Shown piece after piece: positions 1-9,098 of a DNA stretch of 64,000 nt. Below the pieces are notes generated by a model, which did no database searches, was not told the origin of the DNA, and saw only the letters and a list, made by a program, of their open reading frames with translations. Origin of the DNA: Hymenobacter psoromatis (GTDB lineage Bacteria > Bacteroidota > Bacteroidia > Cytophagales > Hymenobacteraceae); assembly GCA_001596155.1 (NCBI GenBank), contig CP014771.1:372001-436000 (forward strand). Direction: 5' to 3'. Each line of letters begins with the position of its first letter. The stretch's first letter is position 1. The position numbers and the translations under genes are program-made.

Positions 1-432
1 AACCTGCTCGGCCAGGTCGAGCTTGGTGGTGTAGGTCTTGACGTGGGTGCCGTCCAGGTTCTTGACGTAGCGCGGGTCAAACGCGGCCTTCATGGGCACC
101 AGCGCCTCCATCTCGGCGCGCACGGGCTGCAAGGTTCGGTAGTCCAGCACGCCGGCCTTCAGGGCCGCCTCGTACACGTTGTCCTCGTACACGTCCCAGC
201 CGCCAAACTCAATATCAGCAAGGGCCGTCAGCGGGGCAAAGTCTTTGATGACGGGGTTGCCGGTTGAAGTGCGGATTTTGCCCATCTGCGTGAGCGAGCC
301 AATGGGCTGGGCAGTGCCTTTGCGCACCGCCAGCACGCCCGCGATGAGGGTAGTGGCCACGGCTCCCATGCCGGGTAGGAGGATGCCAAGTTTGCCGTCG
401 GCTGGCGCAACCAGCCCTTTTTGTTCTTTCAT
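1..432 (-). CDS. myo-inositol-1-phosphate synthase (partial, C-terminus outside window)
   Basis: This is the first 144 residues of an inositol-3-phosphate synthase, the NAD-dependent enzyme that converts glucose 6-phosphate to inositol 1-phosphate for inositol lipids and solutes. The reading frame stays open to the window edge. Near the N-terminus it shows the nucleotide-binding segment GILLPGMGAVATT (about residues 15-27), followed by PIGSLTQMG and FGGWDVYEDN, which are typical of the Bacteroidota members of the family. The start is the ATG at 432-430, preceded by a spacer shared with the divergent GH92 gene. The rest of the gene is not in the window. Confidence 0.9.
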   Translation of the reverse strand, partial: MKEQKGLVAPADGKLGILLPGMGAVATTLIAGVLAVRKGTAQPIGSLTQMGKIRTSTGNPVIKDFAPLTALADIEFGGWDVYEDNVYEAALKAGVLDYRTLQPVRAEMEALVPMKAAFDPRYVKNLDGTHVKTYTTKLDLAEQV

Positions 433-767
433 TTGAAGTGGCGTTCGGTACTACATGAAGCAAGATGATGTTGCAGCTTCCGATTTGGTGCAACAAGACG
501 GATATAACTTGGAATTATTTTATCCGCATGAAGGGCGGATTAACCAATTCGGGGCGCAAAGGTATTCGGGCGACTCTGTTCGGACGGCTGAATTTTGAAT
601 CGGCTACGCTAAGCTGGGTGGTCAACTATCTGGTAATTACCGCTAAAAAACTCATCTGCTCTCCTCTGCCCGCCGTTATTTGGGTCGCCGGTACCTTAGA
701 TTGGCAGTTCGAAAGCTGTTTGGACAGAATTGCCCGCCGCGCGTTGCCGATTATTTTACTTTCCAGA
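433..767. other. divergent intergenic spacer
   Basis: This 335-base gap separates the inositol-phosphate synthase from the divergent GH92 gene and must hold the promoters of both. The GH92 frame stays open upstream to 465, but that extension has no family similarity. I see no strong repeat and no clear TAnnTTTG box here. Confidence 0.4.
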
Positions 768-3071
768 ATGACCAAAACAGTCCTATTGGCCGCGATGTTG
801 CGCGCGCTCAGCACGGGCACGTTCGCCCAGGCCCAAGTCTCTACCCCCCCCTCGCCGGCCGACCTCGTGAACCCGCTGATGGGCACCGACTCGAAGCCCG
901 AGTTTTCGAACGGCAATACGTATCCGGCCATTTCGCGGCCCTGGGGCATGAACTGCTGGCTGCCCCAAACCGGCAAAATGGGCAACGGCTGGGCCTACCA
1001 GTATGAGGCCAATAAAATCCGGGGCTTCAAGCAAACGCACCAGCCCTCGCCCTGGATGAACGACTACGGCCAGTTTGCGCTCATGCCCGGCACCGGCAGG
1101 GTAAAGGTGGACGAGGACGCCCGCGCCAGCTGGTTTTCGCACAAATCCGAAACCGCCAAGCCCTACTACTACCGCGTGTACTTGGCTGATTATGACCTCA
1201 CCACCGAAATAGCGCCTACCGAGCGGGCGGCCCGCTTCCGCTTCACCTTTCCGCGCACCGACAGTGCCTGGGTAGTGCTTGACGCGCTAAACAAGGGCTC
1301 GATGGTGAAGCTCCTGCCGGCCCAGAATCGCATCGTTGGCTACACCACCAAAAACAGCGGCGGCGTGCCGGCCAATTTCAAAAACTACTTCGTGGTCGAG
1401 TTCGACCACCCGTTTACCCAGGCCCGGATTTTCAACGATAAAACCTTGGTGGCGGGCCTGCAAGAGCTGGCTGCCGACCACGTGGGCGCGGCCGTGAGCT
1501 TCAAAACCCGCAAGGGTGAGCAGGTGCAGGCGCGGGTGGCCTCGTCGTTTATCAGCGCCGAGCAGGCCGAACGGAATCTGCAAGAGATTGGCAGTAAGGA
1601 TTTTGAAGCCGTAAAGCAGGAAGGTCGCGCCGCCTGGAACCAGGTGCTGGGCCGCATCGAGGTGGCGGGCGGCACCGACGCGCAGCAGCGCACCTTCTAC
1701 TCGTGCCTGTACCGGGCGCTGCTGTTTCCGCGCCGCTTTTATGAGCTGGACGCGGCCGGGCAGCCCGTGCACTACAGCCCCTTCAATGGCCAGGTACTAC
1801 CCGGCTACCTTTACACCGACACGGGCGTGTGGGACACGTTTCGGGCGCTGTTTCCGCTGCTTAACCTGGTGTATCCTGACGAAAGCGCCAAGATGCAGGC
1901 CGGCCTCGCCAACGACTACCGCGAGGGCGGCTGGCTGCCCGAGTGGGCCAGCCCCGGCTATCGCAACGTGATGGTGGGCAACAACTCGGCCTCGGTAGTG
2001 GCCGATGCCTACCTCAAAGGCGTACGCCCCGCCGACCCAAACGACACCAACACGCTCTACGAGGCGCTCCTCCAGGATGCCAACCACGCCGGGCCGCTCG
2101 AAGCCGTGGGCCGCGCCGGCGTGGAATACTACAACAAGCTCGGCTATGTGCCTTACGATGTGAAGATTAAGGAGAATGCCGCCCGCACCCTCGAATACGC
2201 CTACGACGACTTCACCATCGCGCAGCTGGCCAAGGCCTTACATAAGCCGAAGAAGGAAATCGACCTCTACAGCCGGCGCAGCCAGAACTACCGCAAGCTC
2301 TACGACAAGCCGACCGGCCTCATGCGCGGGCGCAACCAGAACGGCACGTTCGAAACGCCCTTCAACCCCTTCAAGTGGGGCGATGCCTTCACCGAAGGCA
2401 ACAGCTGGCAGTACACCTGGTCGGTGTTTCACGATGTGCAGGGCTTGATGAATCTGATGGGGGGTAGGGAAAAATTCGCGACTAAGCTCGATTCCGTGTT
2501 CACCCTACCCCCCATTTTTGACGCGAGCTACTACGGCGAAGTCATTCACGAAATCCGGGAGATGCAGGTGGCCGATATGGGCCAGTATGCCCACGGCAAC
2601 CAGCCGGCCCAGCACATCATCTACCTCTACAATTACGCCGCCCAGCCCTGGAAAGCCCAGTATTGGGTGCGCGAGGTACTCGACCGCCTCTACCGCCCTA
2701 CCCCCGACGGCTACTGCGGCGACGAGGACAACGGCCAAACTTCGGCCTGGTACGTGTTTTCGGCCCTGGGCTTCTACCCCGTGTGCCCCGGCACCGACCA
2801 GTACGTGCTCGGTGCGCCGCTCTTCCCCAAAGCCACCCTGCACCTGCCCGGCGGCCCCGACGTGGTGCTGAACGCGCCCGCCAACTCGGCCGAAAATAAA
2901 TATATTAACCGCTTAACCGTCAACGGCCAGGAATATTCGCGCAACTGGCTCAGCCACGCCGAGCTGGTGAAAGGTGCCGTCCTAAATTTTGAGATGAGTG
3001 CCCAGCCGAATACGACCCGCGGCACGGGGGTAGGGGACGCGCCGTTTTCGATGTCGAAGGCGGAGAAGTAA
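768..3071 (+). CDS. GH92 family alpha-mannosidase, secreted
   Basis: A calcium-dependent exo-alpha-mannosidase of family GH92, probably periplasmic or surface exposed. The start at 768 is chosen because it gives a normal signal peptide ending near AQAQ, followed at once by the family's N-terminal block NPLMGTDSKPEFSNGNTYP. The frame is open from 465, but those about 100 extra residues resemble nothing. The putative general acid is Glu543 in TEGNSWQYTW and the general base pair is Asp652/Asp654 in GDEDNGQTSAWYVFSALGFY. The 109/111 residue spacing fits characterised GH92 enzymes. It sits beside an AraC regulator and the beta-mannan genes, so it may trim alpha-mannose from hemicellulose or glycoprotein. 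The exact linkage specificity cannot be read from the sequence. Confidence 0.92.
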   Translation: MTKTVLLAAMLRALSTGTFAQAQVSTPPSPADLVNPLMGTDSKPEFSNGNTYPAISRPWGMNCWLPQTGKMGNGWAYQYEANKIRGFKQTHQPSPWMNDYGQFALMPGTGRVKVDEDARASWFSHKSETAKPYYYRVYLADYDLTTEIAPTERAARFRFTFPRTDSAWVVLDALNKGSMVKLLPAQNRIVGYTTKNSGGVPANFKNYFVVEFDHPFTQARIFNDKTLVAGLQELAADHVGAAVSFKTRKGEQVQARVASSFISAEQAERNLQEIGSKDFEAVKQEGRAAWNQVLGRIEVAGGTDAQQRTFYSCLYRALLFPRRFYELDAAGQPVHYSPFNGQVLPGYLYTDTGVWDTFRALFPLLNLVYPDESAKMQAGLANDYREGGWLPEWASPGYRNVMVGNNSASVVADAYLKGVRPADPNDTNTLYEALLQDANHAGPLEAVGRAGVEYYNKLGYVPYDVKIKENAARTLEYAYDDFTIAQLAKALHKPKKEIDLYSRRSQNYRKLYDKPTGLMRGRNQNGTFETPFNPFKWGDAFTEGNSWQYTWSVFHDVQGLMNLMGGREKFATKLDSVFTLPPIFDASYYGEVIHEIREMQVADMGQYAHGNQPAQHIIYLYNYAAQPWKAQYWVREVLDRLYRPTPDGYCGDEDNGQTSAWYVFSALGFYPVCPGTDQYVLGAPLFPKATLHLPGGPDVVLNAPANSAENKYINRLTVNGQEYSRNWLSHAELVKGAVLNFEMSAQPNTTRGTGVGDAPFSMSKAEK

Positions 3072-3079
3072 AGCCAGTT

Positions 3080-3191
3080 GTCATTGCGAGCGCCACGAAA
3101 TGAAGCGCGGCAATCTTTCCTTCACGTTAGGGTCACTACCCCGACGATTAGGAAAGATTGCCGCGCTCCGCTTTGCTACGCTCGCAATGAC
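3080..3191. repeat. intergenic palindrome, GTCATTGCGAGC family
   Basis: A long imperfect inverted repeat lies between two convergent genes. The left arm begins GTCATTGCGAGCG, the right arm ends CGCTCGCAATGAC, and the inner arms pair over GGCAATCTTTCC/GGAAAGATTGCC. The same family recurs at 36610-36730 and 52681-52777, with a short derivative at 31475-31508. It could act as a bidirectional terminator. Confidence 0.85.
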
Positions 3192-3210
3192 AGGGCGCAG
3201 TCGGTACGCG

Positions 3211-4086
3211 CTAAATAAATATCCGATTCCCCGAAAAATTACCCCGAAACTCCTTGGGCGTGCAGCCTTTACGCTTCTTAAACGTGCGGTTGAAGTTGGA
3301 GATATTATTAAACCCGCACTTGTAGGCCACCTCGGCCACATTGTGCGTGGTATCTATCAGCATGCGGGTGGCGTGGCCCAGCCGTATTTCGTTGAGGCTG
3401 TCGATGAACGTGCTGCCGATGCGCTTTTTGATAAAGCGGCTGAACGACGCCTCGGGCATGTTGGCCACCTTCGCCACCTCCGTTAGGCTGATGGGTCGGC
3501 TGTAGTTGGCGTTCATGTATTCGAATACCTTCTCAATACGCCGGCTGTTGTAGTTAAACTGCTCATTGTCAGAAGACGAGTCCGACAAAGTGCGCATGTT
3601 GCGCGAGGTGGACAAGTCGTGCAGAATGGAGAACAATTCCAGCACCGAGTCGAAGCCATTTTTCTGCTCCAGCTGCAACAGCCGGGGTAGGAGGCGCTCA
3701 ATCGTTTCGGGCGAAAACAAGATGCCGCGCTGGGCCTTGTCAAACATCGTTTTGATAAAGCTGAGCTGGTTGCGCCGCAGCAGCCGGTCTTCAAACAGGT
3801 CCTTGTGAAACTGAATAGTCAGCTCCGTAATTAGCTCACTTTCACACTTATGCGTAAACCAGGCGTGGTAGAGGTTGGGTCCCACGAGCACCAGCTCCAC
3901 CTCATCGATGACCTCGATGTGGTCGCCCACGATGCGCTTGGCACCCCCGGCGTTGAGGATAAGATTTAGCTCATATTCCTCGTGGTAGTGCAGCGGGAAA
4001 TCAAATTTTTTCTTGACCCGCGAGAAGAGCGTGAAGCAGTCGCTTTGGGTAAGCGGCGTGATTTCGCGCATGATGTCCTGTTTCAT
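3211..4086 (-). CDS. AraC family transcriptional regulator
   Basis: A one-component regulator with an N-terminal cupin-like ligand domain (HYHEEYELNLILNAGG near residue 35) and a C-terminal double helix-turn-helix of the AraC type. The last hundred residues contain SLTEVAKVANMPEASFSRFIKKR and the signature VAEVAYKCGFNNISNFNRTFKKRKG, followed by TPKEFR. The start at 4086 (MKQDIMREI) is preferred, as the 21 residues upstream are not family-like. It lies between the GH92 gene and the GH5/GH26 operon and probably senses a sugar, controlling one or both. That target assignment is inference from position. Confidence 0.92.
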   Translation of the reverse strand: MKQDIMREITPLTQSDCFTLFSRVKKKFDFPLHYHEEYELNLILNAGGAKRIVGDHIEVIDEVELVLVGPNLYHAWFTHKCESELITELTIQFHKDLFEDRLLRRNQLSFIKTMFDKAQRGILFSPETIERLLPRLLQLEQKNGFDSVLELFSILHDLSTSRNMRTLSDSSSDNEQFNYNSRRIEKVFEYMNANYSRPISLTEVAKVANMPEASFSRFIKKRIGSTFIDSLNEIRLGHATRMLIDTTHNVAEVAYKCGFNNISNFNRTFKKRKGCTPKEFRGNFSGNRIFI

Positions 4087-4562
4087 GGGTGGGAAAGGTT
4101 TAATAGTTCGAGCCAATAAAAGTACACTTTTTAGACAAAATGCTATCAACTGCTAGTGGACGTTCGTTTAGCTGCTATTTACAAAATTTACCTTGATAAG
4201 CAAGTGATTAGCTGATAAAAAAATCATAATTGCTTAATAGTGCGCGAATCTTCTACAAGCAAACGTCGAAATAGTATTACGAAGACGCGTTCTTTCTCAG
4301 GACCTTTGCCCACCTGCACTTTCTACCTCACTCAATCTTTATGGCTACTGCCCGCCAGCGCCATCCGCAAGCGCGCCGCCGCTTTAACCAGGCCGTGACC
4401 GCGGCTCGGGGCCGAGGTGCTGGCCAACCCATTCGCTACCTAAAGAATTGACTGGTAGGTAGCTGCGCTACTAACGCCCCAGAGGCTGTTCCTGCCGGGT
4501 GGCTACTTGCCACAGACCAGGGGCGGCCTCGGTGCTTTTACGGGGTAAGAAACTATGCTCAC
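4087..4562. other. divergent spacer upstream of mannan operon
   Basis: This 476-base gap separates the AraC gene from the divergent GH5 gene. Its first part (about 4100-4300) is AT-rich compared with its surroundings and is the likely site of both promoters and of AraC binding. A loose -7-like TACCTTG occurs near 4186. A short open frame at 4341-4451 is listed separately. Confidence 0.4.
4341..4451 (+). CDS. possible 36-residue basic peptide
   Basis: A short open frame with an ATG at 4341 encodes an Arg/Gln-rich peptide beginning MATARQRHPQARRR and ending IRYLKN. I do not recognise it. It may be a real small protein, the remnant of a lost gene, or chance. The only support is its position in an otherwise empty 476-base spacer. 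Confidence 0.2.
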   Translation: MATARQRHPQARRRFNQAVTAARGRGAGQPIRYLKN

Positions 4563-5855
4563 ATGCTTATGAAGAATATTCTGTCGCGCTCGCTGCTGCT
4601 AGCAGCACTTGCCCTGGGCTGCACCCAGGCCTTCGCCCAGCCTACCGGCTTCGTGCGGCGCAAGGGCACCGAACTCACGCTCGATGGCAAGCCCTACCGC
4701 TTCATTGGGGCCAACTACTGGTACGGGGGTCTGCTGGCTACTCAGGGCGAAGCCGGCAAAGCCCGCCTAATCAAGGAGCTGGATTTTCTGAAAAAGCAGG
4801 GCGTCACCAACCTGCGCGTGATGGTAGGAGCCGAGGGCCTGAACCACGGCTACAAGTACCGCGTGCCGCAGCCCCTGCAAACCGAGCCGGGCAAATTTGA
4901 CGAGAATATCGCCGTGGGGCTCGACTACCTGCTGGCTGAGCTGGACAAGCGTCAGATGAAGGCCGTGCTACACTTTACCAATACCTGGGAGTGGAGCGGC
5001 GGCCTTACTCAGTACCTGGAGTGGAACGGCTACCCCGCCACGCCCCTGCCCAAAGACCCGGATTTTGTTTGGAATAAGTTTCAGGAGTACGTCGCGCAGT
5101 TTTTCACCTGCGCGCCCTGCCAGCAGCAGGTGGATACGTACATCCGCTACGTGCTGGCCCGCACCAATACCATCACCAAGAAGCCCTACTTGCAGGACCC
5201 GGCCATCATGGCCTGGGAAATAATGAACGAGCCCCGGCCCATGACCCTGGCCGCTACCCCCGCCTTCGAGACCTGGATGCGGCATACCTCGGCTCTCATT
5301 AAGTCTTTGGATAAAAACCACTTGCTGACCACCGGCAGCGAGGGCGACGCGGCTTCGGACCGGAAAATGGACGTGTTCGAGCGCGTCCACTCCGACCCCA
5401 ACATCGACTACCTTACCATCCACATCTGGCCCAAGAACTGGGGCTGGTTCCGCGACACGGCCACGGCCAAGGGGATGCCCGCCGTTATTGCCAAAGCCAA
5501 AACCTACGTGGAGAACCACGTGGCCGTGGCCCAAAAGCTGGGCAAGCCGCTGGTGATTGAGGAGTTTGGCCTGCCGCGCGACGGACAAGTATTTACCCTG
5601 ACCTCCAGCACCACGCTGCGCGACGAGTATTTCGCCGCCCTTTTCGGGATGGTGAAGGCGAACCCAATTATTACGGGCTACGACTTCTGGGCCTTCGGCG
5701 GCACGGCGCGGCCCATCCCCGGCCAGGTGTTCTGGAAGAAGGGCGATGCCTACCTGGGCGACCCCGGCGGCGAAGAGCAGGGCCTGAACTCGGTATTCGA
5801 TGCCGACAAGTCCACCTGGGCCGTTGTCGGCAAGTATCTTAAAACCATGAAATAA
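4563..5855 (+). CDS. GH5 endo-beta-1,4-mannanase, secreted
   Basis: A glycoside hydrolase of family 5, of the mannanase type, that cleaves internal beta-1,4-mannosidic bonds. It has a signal peptide (hydrophobic LLLAALALGC, then QAFAQ). A second in-frame ATG at 4569 may be the true start. The GH5 acid/base is Glu223 in MAWEIMNEPRP and the nucleophile is Glu334 in VIEEFGLPRDG, separated by TIHIWPKNWGW. The following GH26 gene starts 3 bases after this stop codon, so the two are co-transcribed. Both enzymes probably feed manno-oligosaccharides to the downstream symporter. The cysteine in the signal region (LGC) could make it a lipoprotein, but the context is not a clean lipobox. Confidence 0.92.
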   Translation: MLMKNILSRSLLLAALALGCTQAFAQPTGFVRRKGTELTLDGKPYRFIGANYWYGGLLATQGEAGKARLIKELDFLKKQGVTNLRVMVGAEGLNHGYKYRVPQPLQTEPGKFDENIAVGLDYLLAELDKRQMKAVLHFTNTWEWSGGLTQYLEWNGYPATPLPKDPDFVWNKFQEYVAQFFTCAPCQQQVDTYIRYVLARTNTITKKPYLQDPAIMAWEIMNEPRPMTLAATPAFETWMRHTSALIKSLDKNHLLTTGSEGDAASDRKMDVFERVHSDPNIDYLTIHIWPKNWGWFRDTATAKGMPAVIAKAKTYVENHVAVAQKLGKPLVIEEFGLPRDGQVFTLTSSTTLRDEYFAALFGMVKANPIITGYDFWAFGGTARPIPGQVFWKKGDAYLGDPGGEEQGLNSVFDADKSTWAVVGKYLKTMK

Positions 5856-5858
5856 GCC

Positions 5859-6983
5859 ATGAATTTTCGTTCTCTCACGTTGGGCTTAGCGCTGGTTACC
5901 ACGCTGGCTAGCCACGCCCACGCCCAGGCAGTTCCCGCCGACCCCGCTGCTACCCCCGAAACCAAGCGCCTGCTCAGCAACCTGCACAAGCTGCTGGATA
6001 AGGGCGTCATGTTTGGCCACCAGGATGATATGGCCTACGGCCTCACGCCCGCCGGCCAGCGCTGGATAGGCGAGGCCGGCCGCTCCGACGTGAAGTCGGT
6101 CACGGGTTCCTACCCCGCCGTTTTTGGCTGGGAGTTGGGCCACGTGGAGCTGGATAGCGCCCGCAGCCTCGATGCGGTGCCGTTTGCCAAAATCCGCGAA
6201 TATATCCAGCAGGTGTACGCGCAGGGCGGCGTCAACACCATCAGCTGGCACCTCGACAACCCGCACGACGGCAAAAGCGCCTGGGATACGACGCGCACTG
6301 TGCAGTACATCCTGCCCGGCGGCCCGGACCACGCCAAATTCGTGAGCTACCTCGACCGGCTGGGCAACTTTCTGGGCAGCCTGAAAGGGGCGAAGGGTGA
6401 GGCTATTCCGGTGATTTTCCGGCCTTTCCACGAGCACACCGGCTCGTGGTTCTGGTGGGGCGAGAAGAACTGCACCGCCGCGCAGTACAAGCAACTCTAC
6501 GAGTTCACTATCAACTACCTGCGCGATACCAAAAAGCTGCACAACCTGCTCATCGCCTACTCGCCTTCCGACGTTGACACCCCGGCCCACTACCTGGAAC
6601 GCTACCCCGGCGACGGCTACGTGGACGTGCTGGGCGTGGACATCTACTACGCCGGCGATGGCTCGGCTTTCAAGAAAGCAATGGCGGCCAACCTGCCCAT
6701 CCTCACCGAAGTAGCCAAAGAACACCACAAGCTGCCCGCCCTCACCGAAACCGGCTCGGAGCGCCTGCCCGACGCCAACTGGTGGACTAAAACCCTGCTG
6801 CCCACCATCGCGGGCTATCAGCTGAGCTACGTGCTGGTGTGGCGCAACGGCCGCCCCGACCACTACTACGCGCCCTACCCCGGCCAGGCCAGCGCGGCCG
6901 ACTTCCAAGCCTTCGTGAAGGATAAAAAAGTGCTGCTGGAAAAGCAGATAGCGCCTTTGAAGCTGTATTCTAAAAATTTGTAG
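5859..6983 (+). CDS. GH26 endo-beta-1,4-mannanase, secreted
   Basis: A family 26 beta-mannanase that releases mannobiose and longer manno-oligosaccharides. After a signal peptide ending in SHAHAQ it shows the N-terminal block GVMFGHQDDMAYG. The acid/base is Glu192 in FRPFHEHTGSWFWWG and the nucleophile is Glu297 in ALTETGSE. At 374 residues it is a single catalytic domain with no binding module. It is tightly linked to the GH5 gene. In the Bacteroides fragilis-type mannan pathway the equivalent GH26 enzyme makes the mannobiose that is epimerised and phosphorolysed; the same chemistry is encoded just downstream here. Confidence 0.93.
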   Translation: MNFRSLTLGLALVTTLASHAHAQAVPADPAATPETKRLLSNLHKLLDKGVMFGHQDDMAYGLTPAGQRWIGEAGRSDVKSVTGSYPAVFGWELGHVELDSARSLDAVPFAKIREYIQQVYAQGGVNTISWHLDNPHDGKSAWDTTRTVQYILPGGPDHAKFVSYLDRLGNFLGSLKGAKGEAIPVIFRPFHEHTGSWFWWGEKNCTAAQYKQLYEFTINYLRDTKKLHNLLIAYSPSDVDTPAHYLERYPGDGYVDVLGVDIYYAGDGSAFKKAMAANLPILTEVAKEHHKLPALTETGSERLPDANWWTKTLLPTIAGYQLSYVLVWRNGRPDHYYAPYPGQASAADFQAFVKDKKVLLEKQIAPLKLYSKNL

Positions 6984-6998
6984 TAATCGCCCTCCACA

Positions 6999-7118
6999 GG
7001 TTACCTCACCCCCTAGCCCCCTCTCCTGCGGAGAGGGAGAACTAGTTTCTAGCTCTAAACTAAAACTAGAGCTAGTTCCCCCTCTCCGCAGGAGAGGGGG
7101 CTAGGGGGTGAGGTAACC
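6999..7118. repeat. intergenic palindrome, CCCCTCTCC family
   Basis: A 120-base inverted repeat between the GH26 and symporter genes. Its outer arms are GGTTACCTCACCCCCTAGCC and the complement, and each arm also contains a smaller palindrome CCCTCTCCTGCGGAGAGGG. A second copy occurs between kdpA and kdpB (43120-43258). It may attenuate or process the operon mRNA. Confidence 0.85.
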
Positions 7119-7146
7119 GTTCGCGCCGCCACTTCCTACCCCCCGC

Positions 7147-8979
7147 ATGAAGCTCCACCTCATAGACTTCCTCATCATCGCCACCTACCTGCTGGCGACG
7201 GTGGGCATTGGCCTCTACTACCGCAAAAAGTCGAGCCAGGATAAGGACAGCTACATGCTGGGCGGCCGCACCCTGCCCTGGTACAAGCTGGGTTTGAGCG
7301 ACGCCTCGGACATGTTCGACATCAGCGGCACGATGTGGATGGTGAGTTTGTGCTTCGTCTATGGCATGAAAAGCATCTGGATTCCCTGGCTCTGGCCGGT
7401 GTTCAACCAGGTGTTTCTGATGATGTACCTCTCGCGCTGGCTGCGGCGCTCGGGGGCCAGCACCGGGGCCGAGTGGCTGGCCACGCGCTTTGGGCAGAAG
7501 GGGCCGGGCGTGTGGGCCTCGCACCAGGTCGTCATCGCGTTTGCGCTGCTGAGCTGTCTGGGCTTCCTGGCCTATGGCTTCGTGGGGCTGGGTAAGTTCA
7601 TTGAGATATTCATTCCCTGGAACTTGGTAAGCGGCTACATTCCCTTCCACGTAGCGCCGCAATACGTGCCGCACGTGTATGGCATCGTGTTCACGCTCTT
7701 CGCCATGTTCTACTCCATCATCGGCGGGATGCACAGCATCGTGCTGGGCGATATTATCAAGTACTGCATCATGACGGTGGCCTGCATCGCCATTGCCATC
7801 ATCGCTTACATCAATCTGCAAGGCCACGAATTGGCGGTGCCTAAGGGCTGGTTCAACCCGTTTTTCGGCTGGCGGCTGGGGCTCGACTGGTCGAAACTCA
7901 TCCCCGAAGTCAATAGTAAAATCTCCAGCGACGGATATTCGCTGTTCGGTATTTTCTTCATGATGATGGCCTTCAAAGGCATTTTCGCCTCGCTGGCCGG
8001 CCCCGCGCCGAACTACGATATGCAGAAAATCCTGAGCACCCGCTCGCCCGAAGAAGCCAGCAAGATGAGCGGCTTCGTTTCGATTATTCTCCTACCCATC
8101 CGCTACGCGCTCATCATCGGCCTCACCATTCTGGGCCTGCTCTACTACCACCAGATGGACCTGCGCACCGCCACCGGGGCCATCGACTTCGAGCGCATTC
8201 TGCCCGCCACCATCAATAACTTTCTGCCGGCCGGCCTGGCCGGGCTGGTGCTCACCGGCCTGCTGGGCGCGTTCATGGGTACGTTCAGCGGCACCGTGAA
8301 CGCGGCGCAGGCGTACGTAGTGAATGATATCTACCTCAAATACGTGAATCCGCAGGCCAGCACCAGCCGCATCATGTCCATGAACTACGTGGTGGGGGTG
8401 TTGGTCGTGGCCGTGGGCGTGCTGCTGGGCTTCCTGGCCCGCGATGTGAACACGGTGTTGCAGTTCATCGTGTCGGCGCTCTACGGCGGCTACATCGCTT
8501 CCAACGTGCTCAAGTGGCATTGGTGGCGCTTCAACGCCACGGGCTTTTTCGTGGGCATGACCACGGGCATTGTGGCGGCGGGTTTTTTCGGCTTTTTCAT
8601 CGAGTCGGGCAATTTGCTGTATTGGTTTCCGCTGCTGTTCGGCATCTCGCTGGCGGGCTCCATCATCGGCACCTACCTCTCGCCGCCCACCGAGGCGGCC
8701 GTGCTGCATCATTTCTATAAAACGGTGCGCCCCTGGGGCTTCTGGGGTCCGGTGCTGGCCGAGGTGCAGGCCCTGGACCCCACCTTTCAGCCCAACCGCA
8801 ACTTCAAGCGCAACATGTTCAACATCGTGCTGGGCATTATTGCGCAGCTCTGCCTCACCATTCTGCCAATGTACCTGCTGCTGAGCCAGCACGTGCCGCT
8901 GGCCGTGGTAGTGGTCATTCTGATTATCGTGGGCACCATCCTGAAAAAAACCTGGTGGAATCGCCTGAGCGATGACTAG
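7147..8979 (+). CDS. sodium/solute symporter (SSS family)
   Basis: A polytopic inner-membrane transporter of 610 residues in the sodium:solute symporter family, with many hydrophobic helices. It opens with a helix (DFLIIATYLLATVGIGLYY) and the typical SYMLGGRTLPWYKLGLSDASDMFDISGT segment that lines the sodium and substrate sites. Its place between the mannanases and the GH130/epimerase pair makes a manno-oligosaccharide, most likely mannobiose, the expected substrate; this is inference from the known mannan pathway. It replaces the SusC/SusD uptake normally found in polysaccharide loci. Palindromic spacers lie on both sides. Confidence 0.9.
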   Translation: MKLHLIDFLIIATYLLATVGIGLYYRKKSSQDKDSYMLGGRTLPWYKLGLSDASDMFDISGTMWMVSLCFVYGMKSIWIPWLWPVFNQVFLMMYLSRWLRRSGASTGAEWLATRFGQKGPGVWASHQVVIAFALLSCLGFLAYGFVGLGKFIEIFIPWNLVSGYIPFHVAPQYVPHVYGIVFTLFAMFYSIIGGMHSIVLGDIIKYCIMTVACIAIAIIAYINLQGHELAVPKGWFNPFFGWRLGLDWSKLIPEVNSKISSDGYSLFGIFFMMMAFKGIFASLAGPAPNYDMQKILSTRSPEEASKMSGFVSIILLPIRYALIIGLTILGLLYYHQMDLRTATGAIDFERILPATINNFLPAGLAGLVLTGLLGAFMGTFSGTVNAAQAYVVNDIYLKYVNPQASTSRIMSMNYVVGVLVVAVGVLLGFLARDVNTVLQFIVSALYGGYIASNVLKWHWWRFNATGFFVGMTTGIVAAGFFGFFIESGNLLYWFPLLFGISLAGSIIGTYLSPPTEAAVLHHFYKTVRPWGFWGPVLAEVQALDPTFQPNRNFKRNMFNIVLGIIAQLCLTILPMYLLLSQHVPLAVVVVILIIVGTILKKTWWNRLSDD

Positions 8980-8984
8980 CTTTT

Positions 8985-9095
8985 TAAGCCGTTAGCTAGT
9001 AGCTGTTAGCTGTTATCTCTCTGTTCAAAAGTATATAAATATTCTTATTTATTCAAAAAAGCTATCAGCTATCAGCTAATAGCTAACAGCTTAAA
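8985..9095. repeat. intergenic palindrome, TAGCTGTTAGC family
   Basis: An inverted repeat with iterated AGCTGTTAGCT/AGCTATCAGCT units in each arm and an AT-rich loop. It fills the gap between the symporter and GH130 genes and ends just before the GH130 start codon. Confidence 0.8.
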
Positions 9096-9098
9096 GAA

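Noticed and set aside
465..767. N-terminal extension of the GH92 protein from 465
   Set aside because: The extra 101 residues lack similarity to the family and would bury the signal peptide that begins at 768.
3080..3191. Palindromic repeats as CRISPR repeats
   Set aside because: The copies are single, kilobases apart and have no regular spacers. No cas gene is in the window.
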